A DNA stretch of 32,184 nt from JASEFH01 sp034679905 (lineage in GTDB: Archaea; Halobacteriota; Methanomicrobia; Methanomicrobiales; JACTUA01). The translations under genes and the position numbers were made by a program. Under the pieces are notes generated by a model. The model ran no database searches. It worked only from the letters and a program-made list of their open reading frames with translations, and had not been told where the DNA came from. Location of the stretch: contig JAXDAH010000109.1 of NCBI GenBank assembly GCA_034679905.1, forward strand, positions 1 to 32,184, given 5' to 3'. Below, in pieces: positions 1 to 9,491 of this stretch (positions are counted from its first letter, which is position 1; every line of letters starts with the position of its first letter).

Positions 1-720
1 ATCCGGCAGGGGGACGATCTGGCCGCCCTGATCTGCGATCGCGTCGCCTTCGAGGACGGGGACATCCTCAGCCTGGCGTCGACCATCTACTCCAAGGCGA
101 AGGGCTATACCCGCGACCTGCAGACGATCGTGCCCGGGGAGGGGGCGCAACGGATCGCGGTGCGGGACCATGAAGACCCGCGGTTCGTCCAGGCGGTGCT
201 CGACGAGGCAACCGACGTGCTCCTGGACGCGCCGTTCATCCTCTCGGCGATGCCCTATGGCCATATCGGGGTACGGTCCGGTGTGGACCGCAGCAACATC
301 GAAGACGGATTCGTCATCCTGCTGCCTCCCGATCCGATGGGGTCTGCCGCGGAGCTGCGAAAAGAGATCCTTAAACGCTCGGGTAAGAGCGTCGGGGTGA
401 TCATCACCGACACCGTCGGGCGGGCGTTCCGGCGGGGCCAGACGGGCAACGCGATCGGCTGGAGCGGGATGTCGGCGATCCGGGACTTCCGGGGAGACAC
501 CGACCTCTACGGCCACTCACTCCAGATCACCGAGGAGGCGGTGGTGGACGAGATCGCCGGGTTCGCCAACTTCATCATGGGAGAGAGCAATCAGGGCATC
601 CCGGCCGTCGTCTTCCGGGGCTGCGGGACCTGGCAGGGGCACGACACCCTCTACTTCACGCCCGACGAGGACATCCTGCGGTGCGCCTTGAAAAGCATGG
701 GATCCCCCGTCCGCGACTAG
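1..720 (+). CDS. cofE: Coenzyme F420-0:L-glutamate ligase, 5' end missing
   Basis: CofE adds gamma-linked glutamates to F420-0 using GTP, a late cytosolic step in coenzyme F420 synthesis. The frame is open from base 1 to the TAG at 718-720, giving 239 residues; the family is about 250 residues, so roughly the first 10-15 are outside the window. Visible family signatures are the GDDLAALI segment near the start, SGVDRSNIEDG, ITDTVGRAFRRGQTG and the NAIGWSG stretch. An internal ATG at 130 would drop conserved sequence and is not the start. F420 is the hydride carrier of methanogens, so this gene supports a methanogen assignment. It is followed by a terminator-like hairpin and a long gap, so it probably ends its transcript. 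No damage is seen. Confidence 0.93.
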   Translation: MRQGDDLAALICDRVAFEDGDILSLASTIYSKAKGYTRDLQTIVPGEGAQRIAVRDHEDPRFVQAVLDEATDVLLDAPFILSAMPYGHIGVRSGVDRSNIEDGFVILLPPDPMGSAAELRKEILKRSGKSVGVIITDTVGRAFRRGQTGNAIGWSGMSAIRDFRGDTDLYGHSLQITEEAVVDEIAGFANFIMGESNQGIPAVVFRGCGTWQGHDTLYFTPDEDILRCALKSMGSPVRD

Positions 721-722
721 GT

Positions 723-749
723 GCGGGATCTCCCGCAGCCGGGATTTTT
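723..749 (+). terminator. Hairpin plus T-tract after cofE
   Basis: A perfect 14-base palindrome (GCGGGA-TC-TCCCGC, 723-736) starts three bases after the cofE stop codon and is followed by five T residues at 745-749. Archaeal termination relies mainly on T-tracts, so this is a plausible end for the cofE transcript. Confidence 0.5.
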
Positions 750-1270
750 CTGATTCGCTCTGGACCCCCTCGGGAGCCACATGAACGCTGTCGCCGGGGC
801 CCTCGCGGATACCCCCCCGAATGCTCTGCAATCGGCGGGCACGATCCCGATCGAGAGCTGCGCTCTGAACAAGCTGTGACGAAAGACTCGCACGCACCAC
901 AGCGCCATGGAGAGCCGTAATGCGGTTCCTCCGTCTGTCCTCAAATACGCCTCATGGCGAACCGTATCGCTGCAGAGCCCTTCGGACGCATATCCGCGAC
1001 TCCCTGTTTACATTCGCCAGAAGCGGATTTGGGCGGCTCTGCTCTCAGGTGCGGCGGCACCATGCTCTTCTCGAGCCATCGTGACGCGGTCCGCTCGGGC
1101 TGCGACAACCCCCGCCCGTTCCCGTCGCCGTCCCGGGTGCGGCCGGAGGCGTCGGCGGTGTATGGTGAAGTGCAACGCGGCGGCTCGCTGCGAAGCTGCT
1201 GGCATGAACCGCCTACAAAGTCCTGTTCGACGTCAACACGCCGTACGATTGGAAAAAGGAGGAGGGGTGT
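750..1270. other. Gap with no recognisable gene
   Basis: About 520 bases between cofE and the thermosome gene. Open frames here are arginine- and serine-rich in the manner of non-coding GC-rich DNA, and none resembles a known protein. A run of five A at 1253-1257 reads as a T-tract on the minus strand just past the thermosome stop and could help terminate that transcript. Confidence 0.5.
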
Positions 1271-2917
1271 TTAGAACTCGCCCATGCCGCCGGGCATACC
1301 GCCGGGCATACCGCCTCCGGGGGGCATACCGGCCGGTTCGGGAGCTCTTGAGGAGGCGATGATGTCGTCGATCCGCAGGATCATGACCGCCGCCTCGCTG
1401 GCGCGCGCGAGCGCCTGGGTCTTGACCCGCAGGGGCTCGACGACACCGCCCTTGGCCATATCCATCGGCTTTGCGTCGAAGACGTTGATGCCGGCCGTAT
1501 TCTCCCCCTTCTGGTGGGCGGCGCGGAGCGCGGCGACCATGTCGATCGCACTGAGCCCCGCGTTCTCCGCCAGCGTGCGGGGGACGACCTCCACCGCATC
1601 GCTAAAGGCGCGGATCGCCAGCTGCGCCCGTCCGCCGACGGTGGTGGCGTACTCGCGAAGGCGGAGCGCCAGCTCCACCTCGGACGCTCCTCCCCCGGCG
1701 ACGATCTTTCCATCCTCGATGACAATCCCCACGACACGGATCGCGTCGTGGATGGCCCGCTCCATCTCGTCGACGACATGTTCGGTGCCGCCACGGACGA
1801 TAAGGGATACGGCCTTCGGGTTCTTGCACTTCTCGACGAAGATCATCTCCTCGCCGCTCAGCTCCCGCTCCTCGACGAGCCCCGCGTACCCGAGGTCGTC
1901 TTCGCCGATCGCGTCGACGCTGTTCACGATGGCGGCGTCCGTCGCCCGGGCGAGCTTCTCCATGTCGCTCTTCTTGACCCGTCGCACGGCAAGAACACCA
2001 GCCTTGGCGAGGAGGTGCTGTGCCATGTCGTCGATGCCCTTCTGGCAGAAGACGGCATCGGCACCGCTCTGGACGACCCTGTCCACCATGGCGCGGATCA
2101 TCCGCTCCTCCTCGTCCAGGAACGCCTGGATCTGCTGGGGATTGGAGATCTTGATCTCGGCGTTCGTGTCCGTCTTCTGGTACTCGATCGCCGCGTTGAG
2201 GAGGAGGATCTTCGCATCCTCCAGCCGCTCGGGCATCTGGGGGTGAGCCCGCTCCTTGTCGATCACCATGCCCTCGACGAGGCAGGTGTCCTCGACAGCG
2301 CCCCCGACCCTCTTGTCCACCTTCACGTTCTCGGTATCGACGGTGCCGTCCTGATCCGTGACGGCCATGACCGCCTTCACCACCAGGCCGACGAGATGGT
2401 CGCTAGACGCCTCGGCGCTCTTGCCAGTCAGGGCAGTACGGGCGATCTTCTCGAGGGTCGTGCGATCGGTGGGCTGGATGGGGATCGCGATGGCGTTCAG
2501 GATCTCCTCCGCCTTCTCGGCGGCCAGACGGTAGCCTTCGGCGATCACAGTCGGGTGGACGTCCATGTCGAGCAGGACTTCGGCCCCCTTGAGGAGCTCG
2601 CCCGCGAGCACGACCGCGGTCGTGGTACCGTCCCCGGCCACTTCGTCCTGGGTCTTGGCGATCTCGACCATCAGCTTCGCTGCCGGGTGCTCGATGTCCA
2701 TCTCTTTGAGGATAGTGGCGCCGTCGTTGGTGATCGTGATGTCCCCGATAGCATCGATGAGCATCTTGTCCATCCCCCGGGGTCCGAGCGTTGTCCGCAC
2801 GGTGTTCGCGATGGTACGGGCCGCTGTAATGTTCATCCCCTGGGCGTCCCGCCCCCGCGTGCGGGTGCTGCCCTCCTTGAGGATGAGGATTGGTTGTCCG
2901 GCTAACTGTTGTGACAT
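1271..2917 (-). CDS. thsA: Thermosome subunit (group II chaperonin)
   Basis: Subunit of the cytosolic double-ring ATP-dependent chaperonin that folds proteins in archaea. The 548-residue product has the full family length. The nucleotide-binding elements are visible: TTLGPRGMDKML near residues 42-53, NDGATIL near 64-70 and GDGTTT at 95-100, and the later VAGGGASE motif. The C-terminus is the glycine-methionine-rich tail (repeated GGMP units ending GEF) that projects into the chamber. The ATG start is supported by a good Shine-Dalgarno-like GAGGTTGATC about 3 nt upstream and a TATA box about 45 nt upstream. It stands alone. Methanogens often carry more than one thermosome paralogue, so the subunit letter is not certain. 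Confidence 0.96.
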   Translation of the reverse strand: MSQQLAGQPILILKEGSTRTRGRDAQGMNITAARTIANTVRTTLGPRGMDKMLIDAIGDITITNDGATILKEMDIEHPAAKLMVEIAKTQDEVAGDGTTTAVVLAGELLKGAEVLLDMDVHPTVIAEGYRLAAEKAEEILNAIAIPIQPTDRTTLEKIARTALTGKSAEASSDHLVGLVVKAVMAVTDQDGTVDTENVKVDKRVGGAVEDTCLVEGMVIDKERAHPQMPERLEDAKILLLNAAIEYQKTDTNAEIKISNPQQIQAFLDEEERMIRAMVDRVVQSGADAVFCQKGIDDMAQHLLAKAGVLAVRRVKKSDMEKLARATDAAIVNSVDAIGEDDLGYAGLVEERELSGEEMIFVEKCKNPKAVSLIVRGGTEHVVDEMERAIHDAIRVVGIVIEDGKIVAGGGASEVELALRLREYATTVGGRAQLAIRAFSDAVEVVPRTLAENAGLSAIDMVAALRAAHQKGENTAGINVFDAKPMDMAKGGVVEPLRVKTQALARASEAAVMILRIDDIIASSRAPEPAGMPPGGGMPGGMPGGMGEF

Positions 2918-2957
2918 GGAAGATCAACCTCTGCAGGAGAAAACTAGGTTTGTTGTT

Positions 2958-2966
2958 CTATATAAG
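2958..2966 (-). promoter_or_regulatory. TATA box of the thermosome gene
   Basis: On the minus strand this reads CTTATATAG, close to the archaeal TATA consensus. It predicts transcription starting near 2936, a leader of about 20 nt, and includes the strong ribosome-binding site GAGGTTGATC (about 2921-2930) ahead of the ATG. Confidence 0.65.
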
Positions 2967-3183
2967 CATAAGGAATTTTTAGTCGCAGTGCGTCTGCAGT
3001 CGATAGCCCCGTCTCGAAGACGGATGCATGGAGGTTGCCGGGGGCGCGTAGATACGCCTTATCGACGATTCTGTTGCGTCCGCGGGAGCCGGGGGGTTTA
3101 CAACAACGATTGTTCCAATGCGGGATCATGGGGAGGAGAGAATGTTAATACGACGATCCTCAAAGATCTAAAGGACTGAGAGC

Positions 3184-3897
3184 ATGCCTGAAAACAGGAG
3201 CGAATACGAAAAGCAAAGAGACACAATCCAGAGAGATTTCGCACAGAGATCAGCCATCTATGACGACTACATCGTGAAGGTGGTTCCATACCACAGGGAA
3301 ATGCTCGAGGCTTTCGTTGACGGCATTCCATTCTCCACCGACAAGCCCCTCAAAATCGTCGAGCTTGGATGCGGGACCGGATTGGCAACAGAAAGTATCA
3401 GCAAAAAGTACCCCGATGCCCGCATAAAATGCATCGATATGTCTTCTCATATGCTGGATCTGGCGAAAAAGAGATTTGATGGATCTCCAGATATCGAATT
3501 CATGCTGGCAGATTATACAGAGTATGATCTCGATGAGCCCTGTGATGCCGTCATAAGTTTTTTATCGCTCATGTATCTCGCGGACGATGAGGTGCGAGTG
3601 TCTGTCTTAAAGAAGGCGTACGATATGCTCGCTTCTGGAGGCGTCTTTGTCAGCGGGGAGGTCAATATATCCAGGAATAAACACTATCAGGACATCTGCA
3701 TGGAGAAATGGATGCAGCACATGCGGAAATCTTACTCGGATGACTTCATTGAGAGCGAGGTTTTAGATAAAGCGAAGAGGCACGGAAGTCCGTCGGCATT
3801 GACAGACGAGCTGCAATACCTCGAAGACCTCGGCTTCAGACAGATAGATCTCATCTGGAAATACTACGGTTTTTCAGTCTATGCCGCGATAAAATGA
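3184..3897 (+). CDS. Class I SAM-dependent methyltransferase
   Basis: A 237-residue Rossmann-fold methyltransferase of unknown substrate. Motif I is VELGCGTGLATES near residues 59-71, the acidic end of strand 2 is CIDMSSHMLDLAKKRF near 83-98, and motif IV is CDAVISFLSLMYL near 120-132. The N-terminal part (KQRDTIQRDFAQRSAIYDDY) resembles small-molecule methyltransferases. The codon use is much more AT-rich than the neighbours (many AAA, ATA, GAT codons), which suggests a different origin. The start is an ATG preceded by a possible TATA element (TGTTAATAC near 3143-3151) and a weak GGACTGAG ribosome site. No neighbour indicates its substrate. Confidence 0.82.
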   Translation: MPENRSEYEKQRDTIQRDFAQRSAIYDDYIVKVVPYHREMLEAFVDGIPFSTDKPLKIVELGCGTGLATESISKKYPDARIKCIDMSSHMLDLAKKRFDGSPDIEFMLADYTEYDLDEPCDAVISFLSLMYLADDEVRVSVLKKAYDMLASGGVFVSGEVNISRNKHYQDICMEKWMQHMRKSYSDDFIESEVLDKAKRHGSPSALTDELQYLEDLGFRQIDLIWKYYGFSVYAAIK

Positions 3898-4516
3898 TGG
3901 CGAAAGGCTGGGGTGCCAAGTTTTACACCTCCCTTCAGGAATAAAGTGCACTGCGAACTGGCAGTTCCAGAGAATATGAACGGATCCCGTCTACGCAGCA
4001 GAACCTGCAGCTTTGCTGTTTCGCTCTGCGGCATCGGCCGATCGACTCCCTCGATCCTGCAGACGATCCCGGGAGTCGAAGTAGATATACACCGAGAAGA
4101 GGCATGCACGCCTCGGTCTTCGCACGGATCATACCGACAGATCTTCCTGGCCCTCAAGATGCCGCAAACGGCAACGAGCGGGCAAAAATGCGTCGTGTTG
4201 GGATCATTCCCGATCGCTGGCCGGTAGGCTTCATCGTCGGTCTGCTCGTCGCCGGCGCGGGCCGCTCCACGGACTGGGATGGTGCGGTATTGAGCGCCTC
4301 GGCGGCATCTTTCCCGCCGGACGGCTTCCAGGATTCAGGTCGCCGGACGCTCGTCTAGCAGCGCTCCGGAATAGTGATGCGCCCGGCATCCCGGCAGAAC
4401 TGCACCCACACCTCGGGCGAGAGGACTGAACCACGAAGGGGAAGCGCCCGGCGCCGACGGCACAGGCAGCGGGGAAAAAGAGGTAGCCCCGTTCTCCTCC
4501 GGGGGTGACAGACGTC
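3898..4516. other. Gap with no recognisable gene
   Basis: About 620 bases between the methyltransferase and the 3' end of ilvD. The open frames have no recognisable protein content. Near the ilvD end, a five-A run at 4475-4479 (a T-tract on the minus strand) beside a short CCCC/GGGG stem could act as the ilvD terminator. Confidence 0.45.
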
Positions 4517-6169
4517 TTATCGCAGGACCGCGCCCCGGTCCGCCTGTTCCACGCGATCCGCGTACCGTTCGAGAAGAGCAGGGATCTCCCGGGGCGGCCG
4601 GACATACCGCTTCTTCCGCTGCTCCAGCTCGGCGGGCGGGACCAGCAGGTTAATCGCCTTGGCGTCCAGGTCGATCTCGATCGGATCGCCGTTCTCCACG
4701 AGCCCGATCGGCCCTCCCGCCGCCGCCTCGGGGCTGACGTGCCCGATGCAGGGTCCGCGGGTGCCGCCCGAGAACCGCCCGTCGGTGACCAGCGCGACCC
4801 GGGTGTACCCCAGCCCCATGATGGCGGAGGTGGGGGAGAGCATTTCGGCCATTCCCGGGCCTCCCCGGGGACCCTCATACCGGATCACGATCACCTCGCC
4901 CTCCTGCACCTCCCGGGCCAGGATCGCCTGCATCGCCGCGGATTCGCCGTCGAACACGCGGGCGGGACCGCTATGGCGCCACATGGAGGGATCGACGGCA
5001 ATGCACTTGACCACCGCGCCGCGGGGCGCCAGCGTGCCGCGGAGGATCTTGAGGCCGCCGGCGGCGTGGACGGGATCGTCCAGGGGACGGATGACGGTCT
5101 CGTTCTTCACCCGGGCCCGGGCGGCGATATCGGTGATCCGATCGCCGGAGACGGTCGGGGCCGGATACAGCGTCGGCAGGAGGCGGTGGAGCACCGCCGG
5201 AATACCGCCGGCGCGGTGCAGTTCGAGCATCGAGAACGGGCCCGCGGGCTGCATGTTGCTGATGTGGGGCGTGGCGTCGGCGATCGCGTCGAACGTCTCC
5301 AGATCGAGGGGCGCTCCCGCCGACTCGGCGAGCGCCATCAGGTGGAGCACGGTATTGGACGAACCTCCGAGAGCCATGTCCACGCGGATGGCGTTCTCGA
5401 GGCTCTCGCGGGTGACGATATCGCGCGGGCGGACACCCTCGCGCACGAGCGCCATAACGCGTTCGCCCGTCTCCTTGGCGATCCGCAGTTTATCCGCATC
5501 GACGGCGGGGATGGCGGCACAGCCGGGGAGCGACATGCCCAGCGCCTCGGTCATGCACGCCATGGTGTTCGCCGTGTAGAGCCCCTGGCAGGAGCCGCAG
5601 CCGGGCATCGCGCTGCACTCCAGGTCGTGGAGGAACTCGTCGTCGATGGCGCCCGCCGCAGCTTTGCCCACCGCCTCGAAGACGTCGATGAGCGAGAGAT
5701 CCCGCCCGCCCAGGGCGCCCGGGAGCATGGGCCCGCCGGTGAGCAGGATGGCGGGGATATTCACCCGGGCCGCCGCCATCAGCATGCCGGGCACGATCTT
5801 GTCGCAGGTGCCCACGCAGACCAGCCCGTCGAAGCGGTGCGACTGCACCATCAGTTCGATGGAATCCGCGATGTTCTCGCGGGAAGGGAGGGAGTAGCGC
5901 ATCCCCTCGTGCCCCATGGCGATCCCGTCGCAGATCCCGATCACCCCGAACTCGAAGGGCACCCCGCCGCCGGCCGAGACGCCTTCCCGCACCTTCCGGA
6001 CCAGCGCCCGCAGGTGCACGTGGCCGGGGACGATGTCGTTCCAGGCGTTCGCGATCCCGATGAAGGGGCGGTCCATATCCCGGTCCGTGACGCCGAGGGC
6101 GCGGAGCAGCGCCCGGTGGGGAGCACGGGGGTAGCCCCTTTTTATCTCGTCGCTGCGCATCGTTGTCAT
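4517..6169 (-). CDS. ilvD: Dihydroxy-acid dehydratase
   Basis: Dehydrates dihydroxy-isovalerate and dihydroxy-methylvalerate in valine, leucine and isoleucine synthesis. The product is 550 residues from the chosen ATG, the normal family length; the same frame runs further upstream, but without family sequence. Conserved elements are RGYPRAPHRALLRALG near 11-26, GICDGIAMGHEGM near 78-90, CVGTCDKIVPGM (Cys122) and MPGCGSCQGLYTANTMACM (Cys191 and Cys194). Where plant-type [2Fe-2S] enzymes have a Cys, this one has VPGHVHLR as in the E. coli enzyme, so an oxygen-labile cluster is likely, fitting an anaerobe. A TATA element centred about 26 nt before the ATG indicates a leaderless mRNA and decides the start; a second in-frame ATG lies at 6160. 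Confidence 0.95.
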   Translation of the reverse strand: MTTMRSDEIKRGYPRAPHRALLRALGVTDRDMDRPFIGIANAWNDIVPGHVHLRALVRKVREGVSAGGGVPFEFGVIGICDGIAMGHEGMRYSLPSRENIADSIELMVQSHRFDGLVCVGTCDKIVPGMLMAAARVNIPAILLTGGPMLPGALGGRDLSLIDVFEAVGKAAAGAIDDEFLHDLECSAMPGCGSCQGLYTANTMACMTEALGMSLPGCAAIPAVDADKLRIAKETGERVMALVREGVRPRDIVTRESLENAIRVDMALGGSSNTVLHLMALAESAGAPLDLETFDAIADATPHISNMQPAGPFSMLELHRAGGIPAVLHRLLPTLYPAPTVSGDRITDIAARARVKNETVIRPLDDPVHAAGGLKILRGTLAPRGAVVKCIAVDPSMWRHSGPARVFDGESAAMQAILAREVQEGEVIVIRYEGPRGGPGMAEMLSPTSAIMGLGYTRVALVTDGRFSGGTRGPCIGHVSPEAAAGGPIGLVENGDPIEIDLDAKAINLLVPPAELEQRKKRYVRPPREIPALLERYADRVEQADRGAVLR

Positions 6170-6190
6170 CGGCTTGAGTTCGGCGGGAAG

Positions 6191-6199
6191 AGTAAATAA
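6191..6199 (-). promoter_or_regulatory. TATA box of ilvD
   Basis: Reads TTATTTACT on the minus strand and is centred about 26 nt before the ATG at 6169. No Shine-Dalgarno sequence precedes that ATG, so transcription and translation probably begin at nearly the same base. Confidence 0.5.
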
Positions 6200-6710
6200 G
6201 GGCGATGGTTTCATGCGGGCTGGGGGTGCGCTACCCATGATCGTGCAGAAAAGTCCGTGACAGCGCGAACGGCAACTCACAGACAGGGGTGCCAGGAACA
6301 CGGGATCGTACAATGTCTCGTATCGTACTTGCCAGTCTGCGGGATGTATTCCTCCTCGAGGTGTTCCTGCTGCGGGTGCCCGGTACGAGAATGGTGTTGC
6401 GAATGCAGGGCGAGGCGTCTCTCGATAGGGGCGAGAGTTGCATTCGACCGGGTCCTCGGAGGCAGAGGACTGTGCAAACTTCGGAAAGGAGTGAGGGATC
6501 TGCCGGCGACAACGGTCCGGATGTCCCTCGCTCGATTGCCTGTCGGAAGGAGGTGACGGCCCGTCTTCCCCCACCCCCGCCCATCGCTTCCAGGTGCAAG
6601 GGAATGTGTTTCCTGGAGCCAGAGAGGCTGGGATCGGGAGGGATACAGGAGGAAGGATATATGTCGTTGCACCAGTAATCGGAGTCTCTCCTGCTTCTGG
6701 TTCCCATCAC
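6200..6710. other. Gap with no recognisable gene, some dyad symmetry
   Basis: About 510 bases upstream of both ilvD and the ferredoxin gene. No frame is recognisable. An inverted repeat pairs CAGGAACAC (6293-6301) with GTGTTCCTG (6361-6369), and a smaller CCAGG/CCTGG stem lies near 6590-6617. These could be regulatory or relics; nothing decides it. Confidence 0.4.
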
Positions 6711-6741
6711 ACTTATCATGTATCGTAGCCCTTGTGTTGCG

Positions 6742-6969
6742 ATGACAAAGGTTATCATCACACGGGAAGGGTGCACCAGCTGCGGTACCTGCTGGGATAT
6801 GTGCCCGGAGTTTTTCGAAGAGAACCCCGACGACTCGCTCAGTCAGGTGCGGGAAGAATATCGGATCGGGGGAAATCCCGCAGAAGGCAACGTACCCCCT
6901 GACATGGAGGAATGCGTGCGGGAGGCCGCCGATGCCTGTCCGGTCGAGGTCATCCTGGTCGAGGATTAG
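6742..6969 (+). CDS. Small single-cluster [4Fe-4S] ferredoxin
   Basis: Cytosolic electron carrier of 75 residues. It has CTSCGTC (Cys11, Cys14, Cys17), then Cys21-Pro, and a distant Cys66-Pro in ADACPVEV; Cys58 lies between. In monocluster ferredoxins the cluster is held by the first three cysteines plus the distant Cys-Pro, leaving others for a disulfide; the second four-cysteine motif of 2[4Fe-4S] ferredoxins is missing. The product is acidic, as usual for the family. An in-frame ATG at 6718 is less likely because a TATA-like ACTTATCATG (6711-6720) is centred about 27 nt before 6742, implying a leaderless start there. No redox partner is adjacent. Confidence 0.88.
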   Translation: MTKVIITREGCTSCGTCWDMCPEFFEENPDDSLSQVREEYRIGGNPAEGNVPPDMEECVREAADACPVEVILVED

Positions 6970-7323
6970 CACCGCCGCATCGGTGTCCTGTTCCGGAACT
7001 ACAGTCTACGGGACGGGGTGCCGTCTTCTTGTTCTATTGAAGAGGTCCTGATCCTCCTGCCCATGTTCAGATACGCAATAGGATTCGTGGACCGCGTGGC
7101 AGAGATAGGGATGGCTGCAGGACTCCAGGAATCCGAACGCGTATGGCAGATTCTCTGGAGCAGGAGACGTTCCCACGTCAAAGAGATATCGCCCGTTTAG
7201 CCCGGGAGACGCTCCTCCCACCGATACAGACCTAGGGCCGATCTCCTGTGGAACGATACCGGCCGCAGGAAGATACCCTCACCGATAGGCGATGCGGATC
7301 GGTATTGCGGCTCCTACTCCGGT
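6970..7323. other. Gap with no recognisable gene
   Basis: About 350 bases between the convergent ferredoxin and arsC genes. The short frames do not resemble proteins. A small CACCG/CGGTG stem lies just after the ferredoxin stop codon and may contribute to termination. Confidence 0.4.
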
Positions 7324-7797
7324 TCAGGGACGCTCCGCGCCCCCGAAAGTGGCATCGATCCAGCGGACGATCTCGTCGCGCACGCGCCGATACCCGGCGA
7401 GGATCGCCTCCTCGGTCCCGGTCAGCTGTTCGGGGTCTGCAAACGCCTGGTGGACGACCTCCTTTGCCCCCGGGCAGAAGGGGCAGGCCGCGGTGGCCTC
7501 GTCGCAGATCGTGACGGCGGTGTCGATCTCCGCATCGAAGAACTCCTCGAGCGACTTCGAGTGCTGTCCGGAGATGTCGATGCCGATCTCCTGCATCACG
7601 CGTATCGCGCGGGGGCTCAATGGCGTCGGCTGCGTCCCGGCGCTATAGGCCTCGTAGCGGTCGCCGTAGCGGGCCCGCAGGTAGCCTTCCGCCATCTGGG
7701 AGCGGGCGGCGTTGTGCGTGCAGATGAAGAGCACGCTCTTCTTGCCACCTTCGGCGTTACCCGTTCCGCCGCCCGCACTGGATGTACCGTTGCTCAT
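7324..7797 (-). CDS. arsC: Arsenate reductase, low-molecular-weight phosphatase type
   Basis: Reduces arsenate to arsenite with thiol cycling. This 157-residue protein has the phosphatase P-loop CTHNAARSQMAEGYLR (Cys26 nucleophile, Arg32), the pair Cys98 and Cys105 in TICDEATAAC with the seven-residue spacing of the S. aureus ArsC redox relay, and Asp121-Pro. It therefore belongs to the thioredoxin-coupled class rather than to plain tyrosine phosphatases. A glycine/serine-rich stretch of about 19 residues precedes the core and is probably disordered. The ATG is preceded by a GGGAGAG ribosome site. It is the last gene of the leftward arsenic operon, about 150 nt after the universal stress gene. 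Confidence 0.92.
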   Translation of the reverse strand: MSNGTSSAGGGTGNAEGGKKSVLFICTHNAARSQMAEGYLRARYGDRYEAYSAGTQPTPLSPRAIRVMQEIGIDISGQHSKSLEEFFDAEIDTAVTICDEATAACPFCPGAKEVVHQAFADPEQLTGTEEAILAGYRRVRDEIVRWIDATFGGAERP

Positions 7798-7845
7798 GCT
7801 CTCTCTCCCGGGATCTCGATTGTCTCTCTATCCATCGGCGGACTT

Positions 7846-7950
7846 GATATCTCTTCCGTGCAGGCTGAGCATGCACCCCGCTGCGCAGACCCCCGACTCT
7901 GCAAAGAGGGCGCATGGTTCGCATGGGCGGCACGCCCTCCTGAGGATCCG
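7846..7950 (-). other. Cysteine-rich reading frame without a start codon
   Basis: Between the universal stress gene and arsC one frame reads ACRPCEPCALFAESGVCAAG followed by CMLSLHG and ends at a TAG near 7846. It holds five cysteines spaced like a metal-binding peptide, but has no start codon: it is in frame with the TAA that closes the preceding gene. An alternative 42-codon frame (ATG near 7925, ATGA overlap with arsC) is arginine-rich and looks like a shadow. It may be a remnant of a small cysteine-rich protein whose start was lost by a frame error, or chance. Confidence 0.25.
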
Positions 7951-8810
7951 TTACCGCACCCCCATCACGTGCACCGGTGCCTGGTGGACGACCGCCTCTG
8001 TCACCCCGCCGAGCAGCATCTCGCGGACCCCTGCCCGCCCCTTTGCACCCATCACGATCAGGGTCGGATCAAGGGGGCGGGCGAGATACAGAGTTCGTTG
8101 ATTGCGTCCCCGGTCCGGAGCACTGTGGTCACCGTCCCGAATCCTGCACGCTCGAACTGACCTTTGAGCGCTCCCAGTCGTTCCGCGTCCCGGCGGTTGA
8201 ACTCCGCCAGCTGCTCCTCCGTCACGCCGCCGAGCCGCCGGGTGTCCTGGATGTGGGCGACGATCAGCTCATCCGGGCGGGCCGCCGCCATCCCGGCGAC
8301 GCAGGGGACGCAGAGCAGGGCGTCCTCCGAGAAGTCCGTCGCATACAGGATGCGCTTGAAGAGACGGTCAGCCGAGAGCCGGCAGGCTGGCACTCCCCGG
8401 GACTCGAGGATCTGGAGGCGCACGATGAGCAGGTTTTTTGAACGGAGTGCAGCACCTCTTCAACGACACTGCCGAGGAGGAGTCCGGAGAGCCAGGTGCC
8501 CCCCCGCGGGATCCCATGACGACCAGCGATACGTCCGGATCTTTCGACCGCTCCAGGATCTCGTAGGCGGGGAAGCCGTCCACCGCCTCGGTCGTGACCG
8601 CCTGCACCCCGCAGGCGAGGAGCAGCTCCCGCCACTCCGCCATCTTCGCTTCATCATACCGGAGGATGGCAGGGTCCGCGAGGGTGCCCCGGACGCTCAG
8701 CACGTGCAGGAGGGCGACCTTCTCGATCCCCGCCCGCGCCAGGTCCTCCACGACGGAGAGGACTACATCAGCGCTCTCCGCCATCTCCAGGCAGACGAGC
8801 ACGGTCCCCT

Positions 8811-8814
<4 letters not shown>
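7951..8814 (-). pseudogene. Tandem universal stress protein, three frame breaks
   Basis: Two UspA domains in one gene of about 288 codons. Domain 1 starts MKGTVLVCLEMAESADVV and carries VVMGSRGG then, in another frame, LSGLLLGSVVEEVLHSV. Domain 2 starts FKRILYATDFSEDALL and ends with LIVMGAKGRAGVREMLLGGV and PVHVMGVR. The G-x2-G-x9-G ATP-binding pattern is recognisable in both. The reading frame changes at a run of seven C (8499-8505), a run of six T (8434-8439) and near 8087-8094. Two breaks are in homopolymers, so sequencing error is as possible as real decay. The ATG overlaps the acr3 stop (ATGA), so the gene belongs to the arsenic operon. The products probably bind nucleotides; their role here is unknown. 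Confidence 0.8.
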
Positions 8815-9389
<575 letters not shown>

Positions 9390-9491
9390 ACCAGGTCGCT
9401 TATCCTCCTGTCGCTTCTATCGATGTCCGGCGCCTCACAGGTACTCTTCTGGTTGCCCTCGATTTCATGACGCATTGCCTCCATATGCCTC

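Noticed and set aside
907..1362. Plus-strand 151-codon frame after cofE
   Set aside because: It runs into the antisense of the thermosome tail, is arginine/serine rich and has no recognisable motif.
4517..6574. Longer N-terminus for ilvD (start at 6574)
   Set aside because: The extra 135 residues are not family-like, and a TATA element lies inside that extension, so translation should begin near 6169.
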